Positions 12,841 through 24,963 of a DNA stretch of 64,000 bases are shown here, piece by piece; within the stretch, counting starts at the first letter, position 1; each line of letters starts with the position of its first letter. The DNA comes from Laburnicola sp. R22_1 (taxonomy: Eukaryota; Ascomycota; Dothideomycetes; Pleosporales; Didymosphaeriaceae). Below the pieces are notes generated by a model that saw nothing but the letters and a program-made list of their open reading frames with translations, was not told the origin of the DNA and made no database searches. Where the stretch lies: assembly GCA_014281115.1 (NCBI GenBank), contig JACONQ010000012.1, positions 434,001 to 498,000 on the forward strand, written 5' to 3'. The position numbers and the translations under genes were made by a program.

Positions 12841-14033
12841 AAATCTATTTGCCTTATTCTACCTATTTTCTATACGCTATGTACACTATATAACCCTCTC
12901 TCTTACTAATTAAATGTGTAACTATTCTATTTAATTAGCTAGCTGTAGAGCCTATTTAACAATTAACGCTATTTATATAAAATAAGTTACTATATAGACT
13001 AAGAATATATAGCTAGTAAATAGATACTATAAAAAGTATTAAAGATCTTTATTATATGAAGATTCTAACTAAGATTAAGTTCGTACTATATACAGAGAGA
13101 AGTAAAATAGAAGGCACTATAACCTAGTACCTAGTATATAGTAGTAGTAACAAAATATACACAAAATAATAATGGTTTTATTGTTAACTTTCTATATAGT
13201 AGCAATAGTAATAGTAGTTAATAGATAGTCTACTATCTAGTATAATTAAGTTATATATTATCTCTTAACTAGTAGACTATTAGAGAGCTATAGTAAACCT
13301 ACGTAGAGTTATAACTACAGGAGTAGTGTAAGTAATAAAACGCTTAACTATAGTTTAGTTATTATACTTATAGTTTAGTTATTATACTTATAACTTAGTA
13401 GCTATAGTATAACTATAGTTTACTATACACATAGCGTATAAAGTCTGTCTACTTTTATAATATTAGTAATGCCTAGTATACTAAATTTTTATTTCTTTAT
13501 TTATTATATCTGGCAACGTAATAACTACTTTCTAGCGATCTAATATTGCGTCTAAGTCTAATACCTATAGTAACATAGCTATTATTAAATTTAGTTAGGG
13601 CATAGATAACTAGCTAGACAAAGTTAAGAATAATTTCTAGAGATTTAGTAACCTTATACAACTAAAAGAATTATTAGAGGGGCCTCTAGAGCTTATCTTT
13701 AAGTATCTTATTAGTAATATCTTTAGGCTAATTTGCTGCACCTTATGCCTCTAAATTCTAAAGTGTAAGGCACTCCTTTAGTACCTAGATATTAGCGGAG
13801 ACGTAGCCTTTATAACGTAATAATAGTATAATATAGAGATTATACTATAGAAGCTTAAAAATATAATTAAAAATAAAAGTAATAAGAACTATAAGGGCGA
13901 GAACTAGAGTAAAGAGAAGAAAGAGTTTATTATAACGTATAAGACGCTAGAGGTATAGTAGTAGTATAAGAAGCTTATTAAGATAGTAGTAATTATTTAG
14001 ACTATTATTAAGGTAGGGGACTATAACTATGCA

Positions 14034-14038
14034 ATAAG
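14034..14038 (+). other. Target-site duplication ATAAG (left)
   Basis: The five bases ATAAG directly precede the left LTR and recur directly after the right LTR at 22115-22119. Five-base duplications are typical of Ty3/Gypsy integration, so both outer boundaries of the element are fixed. Confidence 0.8.
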
Positions 14039-14223
14039 TGTTATGGATCCATGGCGGCACCCGGCCTAGAACAACGTTAATCCGGCGCTAGGTCCGATTT
14101 GGCATTAGCTCGACAGCACCCATAAGGTGCTGCTGCTCTGCCTGCCCACTTAGCATAGCAGTATTTTATATACTAGGAATTAACTTACCTTTATCCTAAC
14201 TATCGCGGGCCTAAATTCTAACA
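14039..14223 (+). repeat. Left LTR
   Basis: It starts TGTTATGGATCC, ends TCTAACA, and matches 21929-22114 nearly throughout, including the runs cccggcctagaacaacgttaa and ataaggtgctgctg. TG...CA ends are standard. I saw no obvious tRNA primer-binding site right after it (the next bases are ctatactac). Confidence 0.85.
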
Positions 14224-14449
14224 CTATACTACTATTACTTCCTTCTTAGAGTTCTAGCTGTAATAGGCCCACTAACTAGAGCGCTAGCGATTAGATCTAT
14301 GCGAGCTAGTATAATAACAAATTAGAGAATTACGTAATAATAAATTAGAGATTCTATAATTGTGTGGTGTGTCTAGACTTAGGGCGTAGTAGTATGCGTA
14401 TAAGCGACAACGCGGTTAATAATAATACGTAGAAACTTAACTTAACTAA

Positions 14450-17400
14450 GGATATTTTCCTTCTTAGGCGCAACTAATATTATAGAGAGTAGGCAGATAG
14501 TAGGGCTAAACGCGCGGGTTAACGTGTATACCACTATAGAATGTTAGCGAAGAGGACAACTTAATAAGGACCTGGCCCTTTCTACTATAACTTTATAGTA
14601 ATTTATAGTGTTTTATAGCGATAGTAGTAATATCTAGAATAATTTAGTAGAATAGACATTAGTAAGAGTTCTAGCTAGTAACTTTTATATAATACTACCT
14701 AAGGTGCTAAAGACTACACCTTACCCGCACCTACAATATTAACTTTAACTTATAACTTTAACTTACCTGCTGCTAATAGCATCTAGCTACCCCCGCATTA
14801 GTGGTATATATAATAAGCAAGGTCGACGCTGCGCACTCTAATCTCCTATACTAGGCAGTTTTAACTTTGGCAACACAGACTCGCCTACGCCGCAACCTTG
14901 TAAGGCTAAAGACCTAAAGAACTTTACCCTATCCTTTGTAGAGACCTTTACTTATAGTTAGGTAGGTGTAGATAATACTTAAAAATCTACTACTATCGCG
15001 GGTAACTTGCAATCTTAGTTACTAGTTATCCCTACTATGAATTTATAAGCTAGACCTACGGCTTAGAATACTCGACTACCGCAAAACACATTCTAATATT
15101 TTGACATAATAACTAATAGGATTAATAATATCTTTAATGCAACTAAGTTTAAATAACGCAACGTTCTACATAATACCTACTATGTGACAATTTAGACACC
15201 TTAACAATCTTTTAACTAAGGCCGCTCACGCAAGCAAGTATATTAGTTACTAGTTCGAGAAGCCTCGCGCTTAAAGTCTAATAGTTGCAGCCCTAAGGAT
15301 ATACAAGTACCTAAGAAAGCGTTACCTTAGATCTGCTTTAAGTTCCCACCTTCGCTTATGCGCGACGACTAATAACATACTTCTTTAAGAGTCTCTAACT
15401 TATTTATAGAAGCCTATGGCCTAGTTAACAAAGAAGAAAGACTAGGTTACAACCTAGAAGTACAATACAAGGATGCCTAAGAAGAATGGGTAGAAAAGAC
15501 GTTTTAACTAATAGACGCCGCTAAGTTTGCTAAGGACGTATAGGCCTACCCTAACACCTAGTTTAACGTTATTATTAAGTGCGCAAAGTCTGGGGAATAA
15601 CTAGTAAAGAAACTCTCTTAACTTAACGTATTAGAATCTACGTTTTAATAACTATGTAACGCATATAACTCTGTAGGTAGCACTAACTCTAAGGCTTATA
15701 AGCAACTATAATAAGCACATAACGCCCTACTAGACTCTTATAAGCAGTAAGAAATCGACTTAGCCTTTGCTAGACGAGCTAAAGGACATCCTTACTTATT
15801 TTTGTTAGATAGTGTAGGCAGGATAAGAGTTGCAGAGTAAGTTTAATAATGCAATAACTACTAACTAGAATGCGAACACTAAGCTTTATAACGTAAAAGC
15901 TAACTACTAGTATGCTATTTAGGATACTTAACACCTTAAGAACGACTTGTAGTAGACAGAATAATAAGTACTACTAGCTAAGAAAGCGGCTTACGTAGCT
16001 AAGGATGAGTTAAAAGCTCTAAGATAACAAACTACTTGTTAAACCTATAACGTAATAGGACGAGGGCAACCTCTCCTATATAATTAGTTTAATAGGTCGC
16101 CTTCTCCTTTCTATAGCACTAGTTGCGCGTGCTTTTTCTAACGTAATGTCTGTACACCAAATAGCAATCCTGCTCTTAACTATTATCTAGCTAGTTTGGC
16201 TTATAGTAGGTTTATCTATACTTATCCTAATAAGAACCTATACTATAATACTAAATATAAACAACAAGATTTACATAGTAACTATAAGAATATATATAAA
16301 CTTTAAGACTATAACTAGAAAGATTACGATTAATTTAACTACTATAATTAACGTAATAACTAAGACTAACGCGACAACTATAACTAATGTAATAATTAGA
16401 GAGATTTAGAGTAATCTTTTAGTACGTCTTACGTATCGCTTGTAATAGGTAAAGAATTACACTATAAGGCACCTAAGATAGAATTCTTTAGTAGGAAAGA
16501 TAAAGAAGACTATAAATAATAGCGTATACAAGCAATTAACAAAGCCATTACACTTTTATTAGAAGAATATAATATTTGCTATATTTGTTACTTTATTAAG
16601 AATAATACTTCGAGTTTAGTATATCTAATGCTTAACTTGGTTAATACTTTAGACAACCTACTAAGACTATTAGATAAGACTTATATATCCTATAACCGCA
16701 TTATTAAAGCTGAGCAGAAACGCTATAATAACTTCTTATAATAGAAGAAGGGCGAGACATTTGCGTAATGACAAGGACAATTCCTATTAGTTATTAACTT
16801 ACTTAGTATGGATAAGATAGGCAAAGTATGTTACGCTTGCCGACTTATGGATAGTTAATTAGCCTATTAAGTCTCCGCTAGCTTAATCCAAAATAAGAGC
16901 CTTATGGCCTTCCTTGCCTACACTTGTTAACTGCACTAGTATAATCTTAACATTAATAGCCAACTACACTCTAGTCTAAAGAAGTTATTTATAAGTATAT
17001 TAGGAAAGAATTAATTGCGTAAATATTCTCTAAGCAATAGAATATAGACACGCAAAGCGCTGTAAGCCCTTACTCAGAAACGCACTATAGAAGAACGTAA
17101 CTATATAAGCAAGTTAGAACTATGATTTAAGTGCGGCAAACCTAGTTACACATTGTGGGATAAATCCGCACCCTATAAGGGTAAAGACTATATCCCTTCT
17201 AGGGATATACCTGTCCTAGCCGCCGCAATTAACACTGCCTATATAGAGGATACTAATAATAATAAGAACAGCTTCGCTTATAAGAGCGAGATAGATAAGG
17301 ATTTAAAAAATAAGGCGCTTCCAAACTAAATTGCGATTGGGAGCAACCTTAGCGTAGGACTCAGAGGGAGGTCAAACGTACTATTTGTTAACTTAAAGCC

Positions 17401-20400
17401 GCTGCTAGTTATTATACCCTAGATAAACCCGCCGTTATCTATACTGTTTCCGCGCTCGCCTTAGACGTTAACCCTATGCTAGATACGTCTAGACAATTAG
17501 AATTTAACTATTATATTAAACTCCTAGTTATACGAAAATGGTTGCGCGTATGTAGTCTAGTGGACACAAAAGCTATCACTTATTTTATTTATTATTAGAC
17601 AGTTAAATAACACTAGCTTAAAAAAATTACGTTAGAGTGTCCTATTAGTCTTACTCTGGCAAATAGTAACTTATTTAAAAAATTACAAACTATAGTCAAA
17701 GTCACTGTTAGACATAGAATATATACTAGCATAGTCTTATATTATATTACTAAGATTAATAAGTTTAACGTCTTACTTAGTATAAATTAGATGGATTATT
17801 ATAGGCTAGTACTAGCGTTTAGAGAAATAAGGTCCCTAAGCTTTAAGTTAACTCACTATCTAGTAAACTACTTAGACGGCGCTATGCCTAATAAGATTTA
17901 TAACAATAAGCCACCTAATAGTGCTACCTAGAAAAAGATAGCAAAGAATAGAATAGACATAATCTCTGGCTACGTAGCTGCCATAATAATTTTAAAGAAT
18001 CCTAATTTAGCCATTTTTATTAAACCACACTATTGGGAGCGTCTTAAAGCACTTAACCTAGGCAGAGACAACTCTAATAACCTCTATAAGCATATCGCAG
18101 CCAACCTTTGCGTCGCACAGCATTGCGTAGTGTCTAAGACTAACTTTAAGAAGTATATAATAAAGATAGAGAAACCTATACTTATCTAACAACAAATTAC
18201 AAAGCTACTACTATTATTCTTATCTAACTTTACTTATAGATTCGACCCAAAGAAAGTAAAAAAACTACCGCCACACTAACTAGGAATTAATTACGCCATA
18301 GATCTGGATTTAGATGCAGCTATTCTAAGGCCAAAGATCTACAGGCTAATACAAAAAGAGTATAAGGCAGTTAAGATATATATTAATAAGATACTAGGCA
18401 AAGGCTTTATTTATCCTAGTAGCTTACTATACGCCGCCCCAGTCTTGTGCGTTAAGAAGTCTAGAGGCAGGTTAAGGATATACGTTAACTACAGAGCCCT
18501 TAATACAGCCACAAAGAAGAATCGCAACATATCTTCTTCTATTAAAGAAACCATAGCACGTCTAACTAAGGCCAGAATCATAAGCATTATTAACGTTATA
18601 GTGGCTTTTAATGCTGTACGTGTTAAGAAAGAAGACGAGGAAAAGACCGTCTTTCTAATAAGGTATAGCTTATATAAATATCTTGTTATACTATTTAGAT
18701 TATGTAACGCATCTAGAACCTTTTAATTATATGTTAATAATGTTTTATAATAGTACCTAGACAACTTTTACACAGCGTATCTAGATAATGTACTTATTTA
18801 CTCTAATAATAAGGATAAATATAAGAAATATATCTAACTTATAGTGGGAAAACTTATTAACGCTAGACTCTACTTAGATATCTATAAGTTATAGTTTAAA
18901 GTAAAGCGAGTTAAGTACCTCGGATTAATCTTAACAACTAATACCATCGAAATAGACTCCACTAAAGTTAAGACTATATAAAAATAGTAACTTTCTTATA
19001 GTATTAAAGATATTTAAGCCTTCTTAGAATTTGCTAACTTTTATAAATAGTTTATTCTAGGCTTTAGCCAACTCGCCTATTCTCTTACTAAACTTACAAA
19101 GAAGACTAAGAACCGCGTTAAGACGTTTTCTTTAGCACTAGACTCTATCGCAGCTTAAGCTTTTAAGCAACTTAAGCAAGCTTTTACTAGTACGCTAATA
19201 CTAGCCTACTTTAACGCTAACTTAGAGACTTGGCTTAAGACTAACGCGTCTAACTTTATTACTATAGCGGTCTTATTACAGATACATAATAGCGTACTTA
19301 AATCTATTACTTATTTATTACACAAAATAAACCTTATAAAGTGTAACTATAAGATATATAATAAAAAACTCCTTGCAATAGTGCGCGCCTTTAAAGAATG
19401 GCAATTTAAGCTGTCTAGTACTAAGACTCTAATTAACGTTATTTCTAATTACTTAGCATTGCGCTACTTTATAACTAATAAGCGACTAAACTATTATTAA
19501 GCTCGCTAGACTAAATTCCTTTCCAAATTTAACTTTCTTATAAGATACAGGCCTGGGAGCCAAGGCGCAAAGCCTAATGCACTTACTTAACACCTAGGCA
19601 ACCTCCCTAAAGACGCGCATAATAAACGCCAACAACACTAAGTGTAGACTATTTTTAAGCCACATTATATTGCATCTAAAGCCCGCACTAATAGTAGCCC
19701 GCAAGCCCATTATAGTCCTAAGGACAGTAATGACCACAATACAACAAATAAGAGCAGCTCCTAATATATAGTATATATAGCGCAGATCTTAACGCATAAT
19801 TACATAGATAATATCGCAAACCTGGCTTTAATAATATACCTTATTAGCGAAGAGGATTACGTTAGTAAGGAGTCTATAAAAGAATTACTAGCGTTATTAT
19901 CTTTGGTACCCATATAGTTACTAAAGACAAAGGAGGAGATAAGAATAAATCCTCTCGTTAATAATAGCAACTCTAATAAGGATCTTATTACTAGAATTAA
20001 GAAAGCGTACCCTACTAATAAAGACCTATAGGAAATTATAAGGGCAAAAACTAGTAGCTATTAATAAATTCCTATAGCACTTATCCATAACAAGAAACTT
20101 CGCATTAAACTAGGGGATTGCCAAATAAGGGATGGGTTACTCTATATTAGAGATAAAGTTTACGTACCTAATAATATCTGCCTATATATAGCAATTATAA
20201 AGAACTCTTATAATAAGCTTTGCGTAGGTTACCCTAGCAAATACACTATATATAATAGACTTAGCTAATAGTATTACTAGCCACGTATAACTACTAATAT
20301 CGCATAGTATATCCGTAATTATCTTATCTATTAACGGTCTAAGGTTAACAAAGAAGAGAAACACAGATTATTATAGCTACTACCTATTCCTAACTATTAC

Positions 20401-21640
20401 TAGGAGTATATATCTATTAACTATATTACTAAATTACTAATATGTAAGAATTATAGTAAAACTTATAAGGGTATACTTATTAGCGTAAACTGCCTATCTA
20501 AGAAGAAAAAGTTTATACTAGTCACAGACCTAAAAGTTATAATACTAGTATAAGCGTTTATTAAGTACGTCTAGTAGAAGGAAGAATATCCCGCGCAGAT
20601 TGTTAGTAATTAAGATGCCTAATTTATCTTATATTTCTAGAGATAGTTATATTAACGCCTAGGTACCAAACTAAAGATCTTAACGTCACACTATCCTAAA
20701 ACAAATAGCCAGATAGAGATTATTAACGCATAGCTTAAGCAATACTTAAGAGTGTATATTAACTACTAATAAAATAATTAGGCCTTTTACCTACCTATAG
20801 TAGAGTTTATCGCTAATAACTAGGTTAGTACTATAACTAGCGTCTTTTTATTTATAGCAACTAAAGGATACTTGCCACACTTAATAATCTACAAATCTAA
20901 CGCTTCTATAACCACACTGTCCGCTCCTATACGCATAGACTAGAGGAGAGCAGATAAACTTATCGCTAGAATAGAAGATATATAGAGATTCTATTAGGAT
21001 AATATAGCCTAGACGTAAGCAAAATAAGCGAAATACACTAACTTAAACTATATACCTGCCCCTAAGCTACGTGTTAGTAACAAAGTTATACTTAATATAT
21101 AGTTTATTAAGATAACTTATCTAAGTAAGTTATTAGATATAAAATACCATAGGCCCTTTACTATTATTAAAGTTATAGATAACTCTGCCTATAAACTTAA
21201 CTTACTACTAGAGATAGGTCGCGTGTATAACGTTTTTTACTCATAGTTATTACACTAATAGGCTAACAATACACTACCTAGATAGAAAGTAGAACCTAAA
21301 GATTAGATTAATATTAATATAGAGGATATATTAGACTATACAATTAAAGCTATACTAAACTATTAGGTTAATAGTAATATCTAAGACCCATACCGCCACA
21401 ACAAGAAAGGCTTGCTTTAGTACTTAGTCAAATAGGACAACTACCCCAAAGGCCTAGACAATCTATCTTACTAATTAACACGCTAGAAGTAATTAACTAG
21501 TTTTATTATAATAATCCACGCAAACCCGCAAAATATGCTAACTTTAGGAACTTAGCTACTTAATAAGAGATATTAGCACATAAGATTAGTGCCATATACG
21601 CTATAATATAAGTATAATAAAAATACTTCACTATTATAGT
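14450..21640 (+). pseudogene. Gag-Pol polyprotein pseudogene of the Gypsy element
   Basis: Family motifs can be read through scattered TAA/TAG stops. The RT fingers segment is clear (VKKSRGRLRIYVNYRALNTATKKNR, 18450-18520, printed here in two parts of the canonical KKxGxLRxCVDYRxLN pattern). The RT active-site box at ~18775 reads YLDN instead of YLDD. The integrase zinc region has Tyr where both His and both Cys are expected (for example NYLIY for NCLIC). The chromodomain region keeps HNKKGLLQYLVK and DNYPKGLDN. Each of these changes is one G-to-A or C-to-T step. The protein is catalytically dead and untranslatable. Confidence 0.75.
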
Positions 21641-21913
21641 AAGTAATTAAGTTATTTATTATAGTTATACACGCCTTACTAAAGGAGGTTACTACTACTA
21701 CACTAGTTAAAATAACCTATTTAGACTTAGTTATTACTACTAGGCACATTGTTATAATACTACTATTAAGCGGTTATAAACTAAAGTTAAATAATAAAGG
21801 CACTTAGAATAGTTTATAATAATCTGTAATAATTAGAAATAATTTATAATAGCACTTTAGACATAATAAGTAGTTATAAGGTATAGTTATAAGTCTTATT
21901 AGAACTTAAGGCT

Positions 21914-21925
21914 ATTAAAGGGGGG
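21914..21925 (+). other. Polypurine tract of the retrotransposon
   Basis: The purine run aaaggggggg lies a few bases upstream of the right LTR, the position used for plus-strand priming in LTR retrotransposons. Confidence 0.65.
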
Positions 21926-21928
21926 GTA

Positions 21929-22114
21929 GTATTATGGATCCATAGCAGCACCCGGCCCAGAACAACGTTAATCCGGCGCTAGGCCCGATTTAGCGTTAGC
22001 TCGGTAGCACCCATAAGGTACTACTATCCTGCCTACCCACTTAGTATAGTAGTATTTTATATACTAGGAATTAACTTATCTTTATCCTAACTATCGCGAG
22101 CCTAAACTCTAACA
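21929..22114 (+). repeat. Right LTR
   Basis: Second LTR copy. Its first dinucleotide reads TA in place of TG, one G-to-A change, and it ends TCTAACA followed by the ATAAG duplication. It is more TA-converted than the left copy. Confidence 0.85.
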
Positions 22115-22599
22115 ATAAGGGTAAGAGTAAGCAGCATTAGCGGGAGCATAGAAGAAATAGGCGGCGGCGAGGTTCTAGGAGGGTAAAATACGGCTCACTA
22201 GTTATAAGGGGAAATCTACTATATAAGAGAGTTAATAAAATAGTTAGGTTAGTTGCTATTATAATTAATATTATTATTATTATAGCAAAAAAATTATTAA
22301 AGAAATTATTAATTATGTAATATAGTGGTTAGTTAAATAGCTAGCCTAAGATTACGTAATATTATAAATTAACTCTAGAAAAGAAACTATAAGAAGTATA
22401 TAGATACTAAGTAAATAGTAAGACGCTTAGTTAGGTTTAATATATATATTTAATACTAAAGCTATACTTTTACTATAATAAGTAAATATAATAATTACTA
22501 CTATAATAATAAGAGTATTTTTATAGTAATTTACTATAAAAATTATATATACCTAATAAAAAATATAATTACTTAGACCTAATATAATCTAGTTTGTAC

Positions 22600-22745
22600 A
22601 ACCCTAATCTAACCTATAGCCTATACAACCCTAACTTAACCTATACCTATTACTAGCGTAAAATCTATAGGTAGAGGTTGGGTCGGGTTAGGGTCTTATG
22701 TAAGGGAACCCAACCCCAACCTAACCTATACCTATTTGCCAGCCT
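22600..22745. repeat. Imperfect inverted repeat with doubled aacctatacctatt
   Basis: aaccctaacttaacctatacct on the left is roughly the reverse complement of the gaggttgggtcgggttaggg segment to its right, and aacctatacctatt occurs on both sides. The stretch could fold as a hairpin. It lies at the right margin of the AT-rich block and may be a small degraded inverted-repeat element. Confidence 0.35.
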
Positions 22746-23056
22746 AGAACTAGGTATCTATATTTGCGTCTCTTAGTAGTATATAAGGTAAAAAGGTAAC
22801 TAGAAGGTAGAGTAGCCTAAAATAGGTAAGATTTAAAAAGGCTAAAGTTGCAAAACTATCTAGCTAATAATAACCTATAGTTAACGCAAGTTGTAAGTTA
22901 GTAGTTATAGCCACAGCCTCAGGCGATTATAATTCATAGGACTGGTTCCATAGGCAAATCTTGGAAAGCTTAGTAGAAGAGTTATCACCACAGTGAACAT
23001 TCAGGCCGCAAGAACCCACATGAAATCGTGTAGAGTAGCTTGGCATTGTACTTGAG

Positions 23057-24584
23057 CTAACCCTCAAATGTGTTCCTCCTTATCCTCTCCGCTCGCGGAT
23101 CCCTCTTCCCCATCGTAACCGCCAACGCCTGAACGAGAGCTTTCTCATCATACCTCACGAACCCCTCCCCTTCCGTCCTCCTCCCATATACCTTTATAGT
23201 CTCGATCCCAATTTCTCTCAGCTCCTCTCCATTCACGTGCGGTGTACCTGACCCAGTCAAATGTATCAAATGTGTCACATATGAGCTGTAATCATGCTCG
23301 GAGACCTTTTCGGCAGAGCCCTTGCTTTCTGCGCACGCCCTTGCGATGGCGGAAACAAAGTCTAGAGCGGAGAAAAGAGCGTGCGATGGCCCCGTTTCGC
23401 GGTCGTTGGTGGAGTTGAGAATGAGGATCTTGTAGCGGATTGTGGGGTTGGAAATGGCTTCGCCGACGCCTTTCAGGATAAGCGATGGGATTAGGGAAGT
23501 GTAGAGCGAGCCGATGCTGTAAATGATGGCTTGCGCATCTCTCAAGGCGTTGAGCACCATTGGGTTTGCGGCGAGACGAATTTCCTGGCCATACGGGTTG
23601 ATGTACCACAACCTCTCGATGCGCGCTGGGAGGTCATCTTCGTCAGCTTTGGAGAAGTTGATGTATTGTTTTCGGAGGGTAGGAAGTGTGCCGGGGAGAT
23701 TGGCGTCTTCAATTGCATCATGGCGCTCGGTGTCTTCATCTGAAGATGGGATGACGTTGTCGAGGGCTGTAGCTTCGGAGGGGTGAGATATGGAATTCTG
23801 ACCAGTGATGATGTGGCCATTAGCCAGGCCGGCGGATATGTGATGGGTGAAGTTAGTGTTGATGGCGGGGAGTACGGAGGTGTGGTTTGGCACTGAGCAG
23901 ATACTCGATAGGAGATATATTGCTGATTCGAAGGATCCAGTGAAAAGGCGAGCGCTGATACCTGTTAGTAATAATGCAGGTCAGACGCAACTACTTACCC
24001 GGTAAGGAACAAATTTCCTATGCTTGCACCAGAGAAGTCAAATGAAGAGCTTGGACGCTTCCTCTTCAATATCTCAAAGTTGACCAAGTTAAGAATTGCC
24101 CGTATGAGCTCTTTCTTAGCCGTGGAGATGTTAGTCCACAGGCTATGAGTGGCTTCCACAATATGCAGCCATTCTGTTTTGGCTACGCCTTGATCTTTTG
24201 GCAGTCGATGGTTGAAGAAAACCTTGATGGCGGCCTTCTCGCTATCGTCGTGGTCGGGATCATCCGGTATCAGGCGCACTAGACGACCTGGGAAAGAATG
24301 AATCAAGGGAGCTGTTTCTGCACATTAACTTTTGCTTACTGCGAACATCACCAATACCTGCTCTTCTTTAGCATTCCGATGGGATGAGGTGTGAAGACGG
24401 GTTTACCTGGCCCTCCAAACACGCGTATCAATTCCGACGAGCTCCCGCCATTGTCGCTAATTGGAATAACATAGCTCAGCGGACACTTCTTGTCCGCTCT
24501 GACCGTCTTGAATACATCCACAAGGTTGTTGGCCGCGCTTCCACCAGAGAAAACAACAATACCCTTAGGCTTACCGCTAGCCAT
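23057..24584 (-). CDS. CofD/UPF0052 (YvcK-like) family protein
   Basis: Four exons close a 460-residue frame: 24584-24407, 24357-24340, 24287-23999 and 23954-23057. The N terminus has the nucleotide/sugar-phosphate binding start of the family (KGIVVFSGGSAANNLVD), then the PISDNGGSSSELIRVFGGPGIGDVRSR segment and, after exon 3, SIGNLFLTG-ARLFTGSFESAI, and near residue 330 DAIIYSIGS-LYTSLIP. These are the diagnostic blocks of the UPF0052/CofD-like proteins, related to bacterial YvcK and present in yeasts as an uncharacterised protein. The exact reaction in fungi is unknown. The second exon is an 18-nt microexon; it restores the conserved GIGDVRS string, which supports it. The gene is intact although it lies between the Gypsy block and a pogo-type insertion. 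Confidence 0.88.
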
Positions 24585-24860
24585 GGTTGAATGTAGAGCG
24601 CTATTGGCAAGGGAGAAGGTGAGTTTTGCAGGCTTAGTGATGTAGGTTCACGTAGGATGATGGTTAGGTGTTGCCGCAGAATAAAGAGTAGGTCATGGTT
24701 TTCGCGGACAGAGTGTCATCTTGGTAATAATACTAGGAGGCGTTTCTCTCGCAAGTGGAGATTAGCTGGGGACGGAGTCATCGCAAAGGCGCCAACCTGG
24801 TGTTACCGGATTCGGGCAGCTCCCAACGCACGTCCCGCACTTTCGCACAGTAGTTAGTTA

Positions 24861-24940
24861 AGCTAGCGCAGCCGGTTGTGAGACACCCAGGGATATGAGA
24901 CACCGCGCAGAAATCCTCCACCCCTCAAAAAAATCGCGAT
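24861..24940 (+). repeat. Left terminal inverted repeat
   Basis: Begins agctagcgcagccggttgtg and ends atcgcgat. The same sequence in reverse complement closes the element at 26648. Confidence 0.92.
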
Positions 24941-24963
24941 ATCTCCACATCCACCCTACCAAA

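Larger units (their letters stand above)
14039..22114 (+). mobile_element. Ty3/Gypsy chromodomain LTR retrotransposon, complete but inactivated
   Basis: An 8076-bp element bounded by two ~185-bp LTRs and an ATAAG target duplication. The degraded plus-strand coding region keeps the order gag with a zinc-knuckle-like CGKP segment (~17130), protease region (~17540), reverse transcriptase (~18300-18840), RNase H (~19150-19600), integrase (~20150-21250) and a chromodomain-like end (~21360-21470). A polypurine tract sits just before the right LTR. This order and the terminal chromodomain mark it as a chromovirus-type Gypsy element. No frame is open over its full length; the longest surviving piece is 18445-18726. 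The LTRs keep some CpG and differ mainly by C/T and G/A, so the insertion is younger than much of the surrounding block. Confidence 0.85.
6240..22900. repeat. Large AT-rich, RIP-degraded transposon block
   Basis: About 16.7 kb of TpA-saturated sequence with nested elements. Recognisable residents are a Fot1-like DNA transposon (7113-8982) and a Ty3/Gypsy retrotransposon (14039-22114). The stretch 9140-12680 is also degenerate coding DNA: frames on the minus strand around 10700-12600 keep long stop-punctuated similarity to a Lys-rich protein with a short tandem repeat, but I cannot name the family. The stretch 12840-14033 reads on the plus strand as another degraded frame into which the retrotransposon inserted. 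No intact host gene is visible. Confidence 0.85.

Noticed and set aside
18445..18726. Open 93-codon frame as a possible host gene
   Set aside because: Its content is the fingers/palm part of a Gypsy reverse transcriptase within a larger degraded polyprotein.
22685..22700. TTAGGG telomere-like repeat
   Set aside because: Only one unit is present, inside an inverted repeat; no array.
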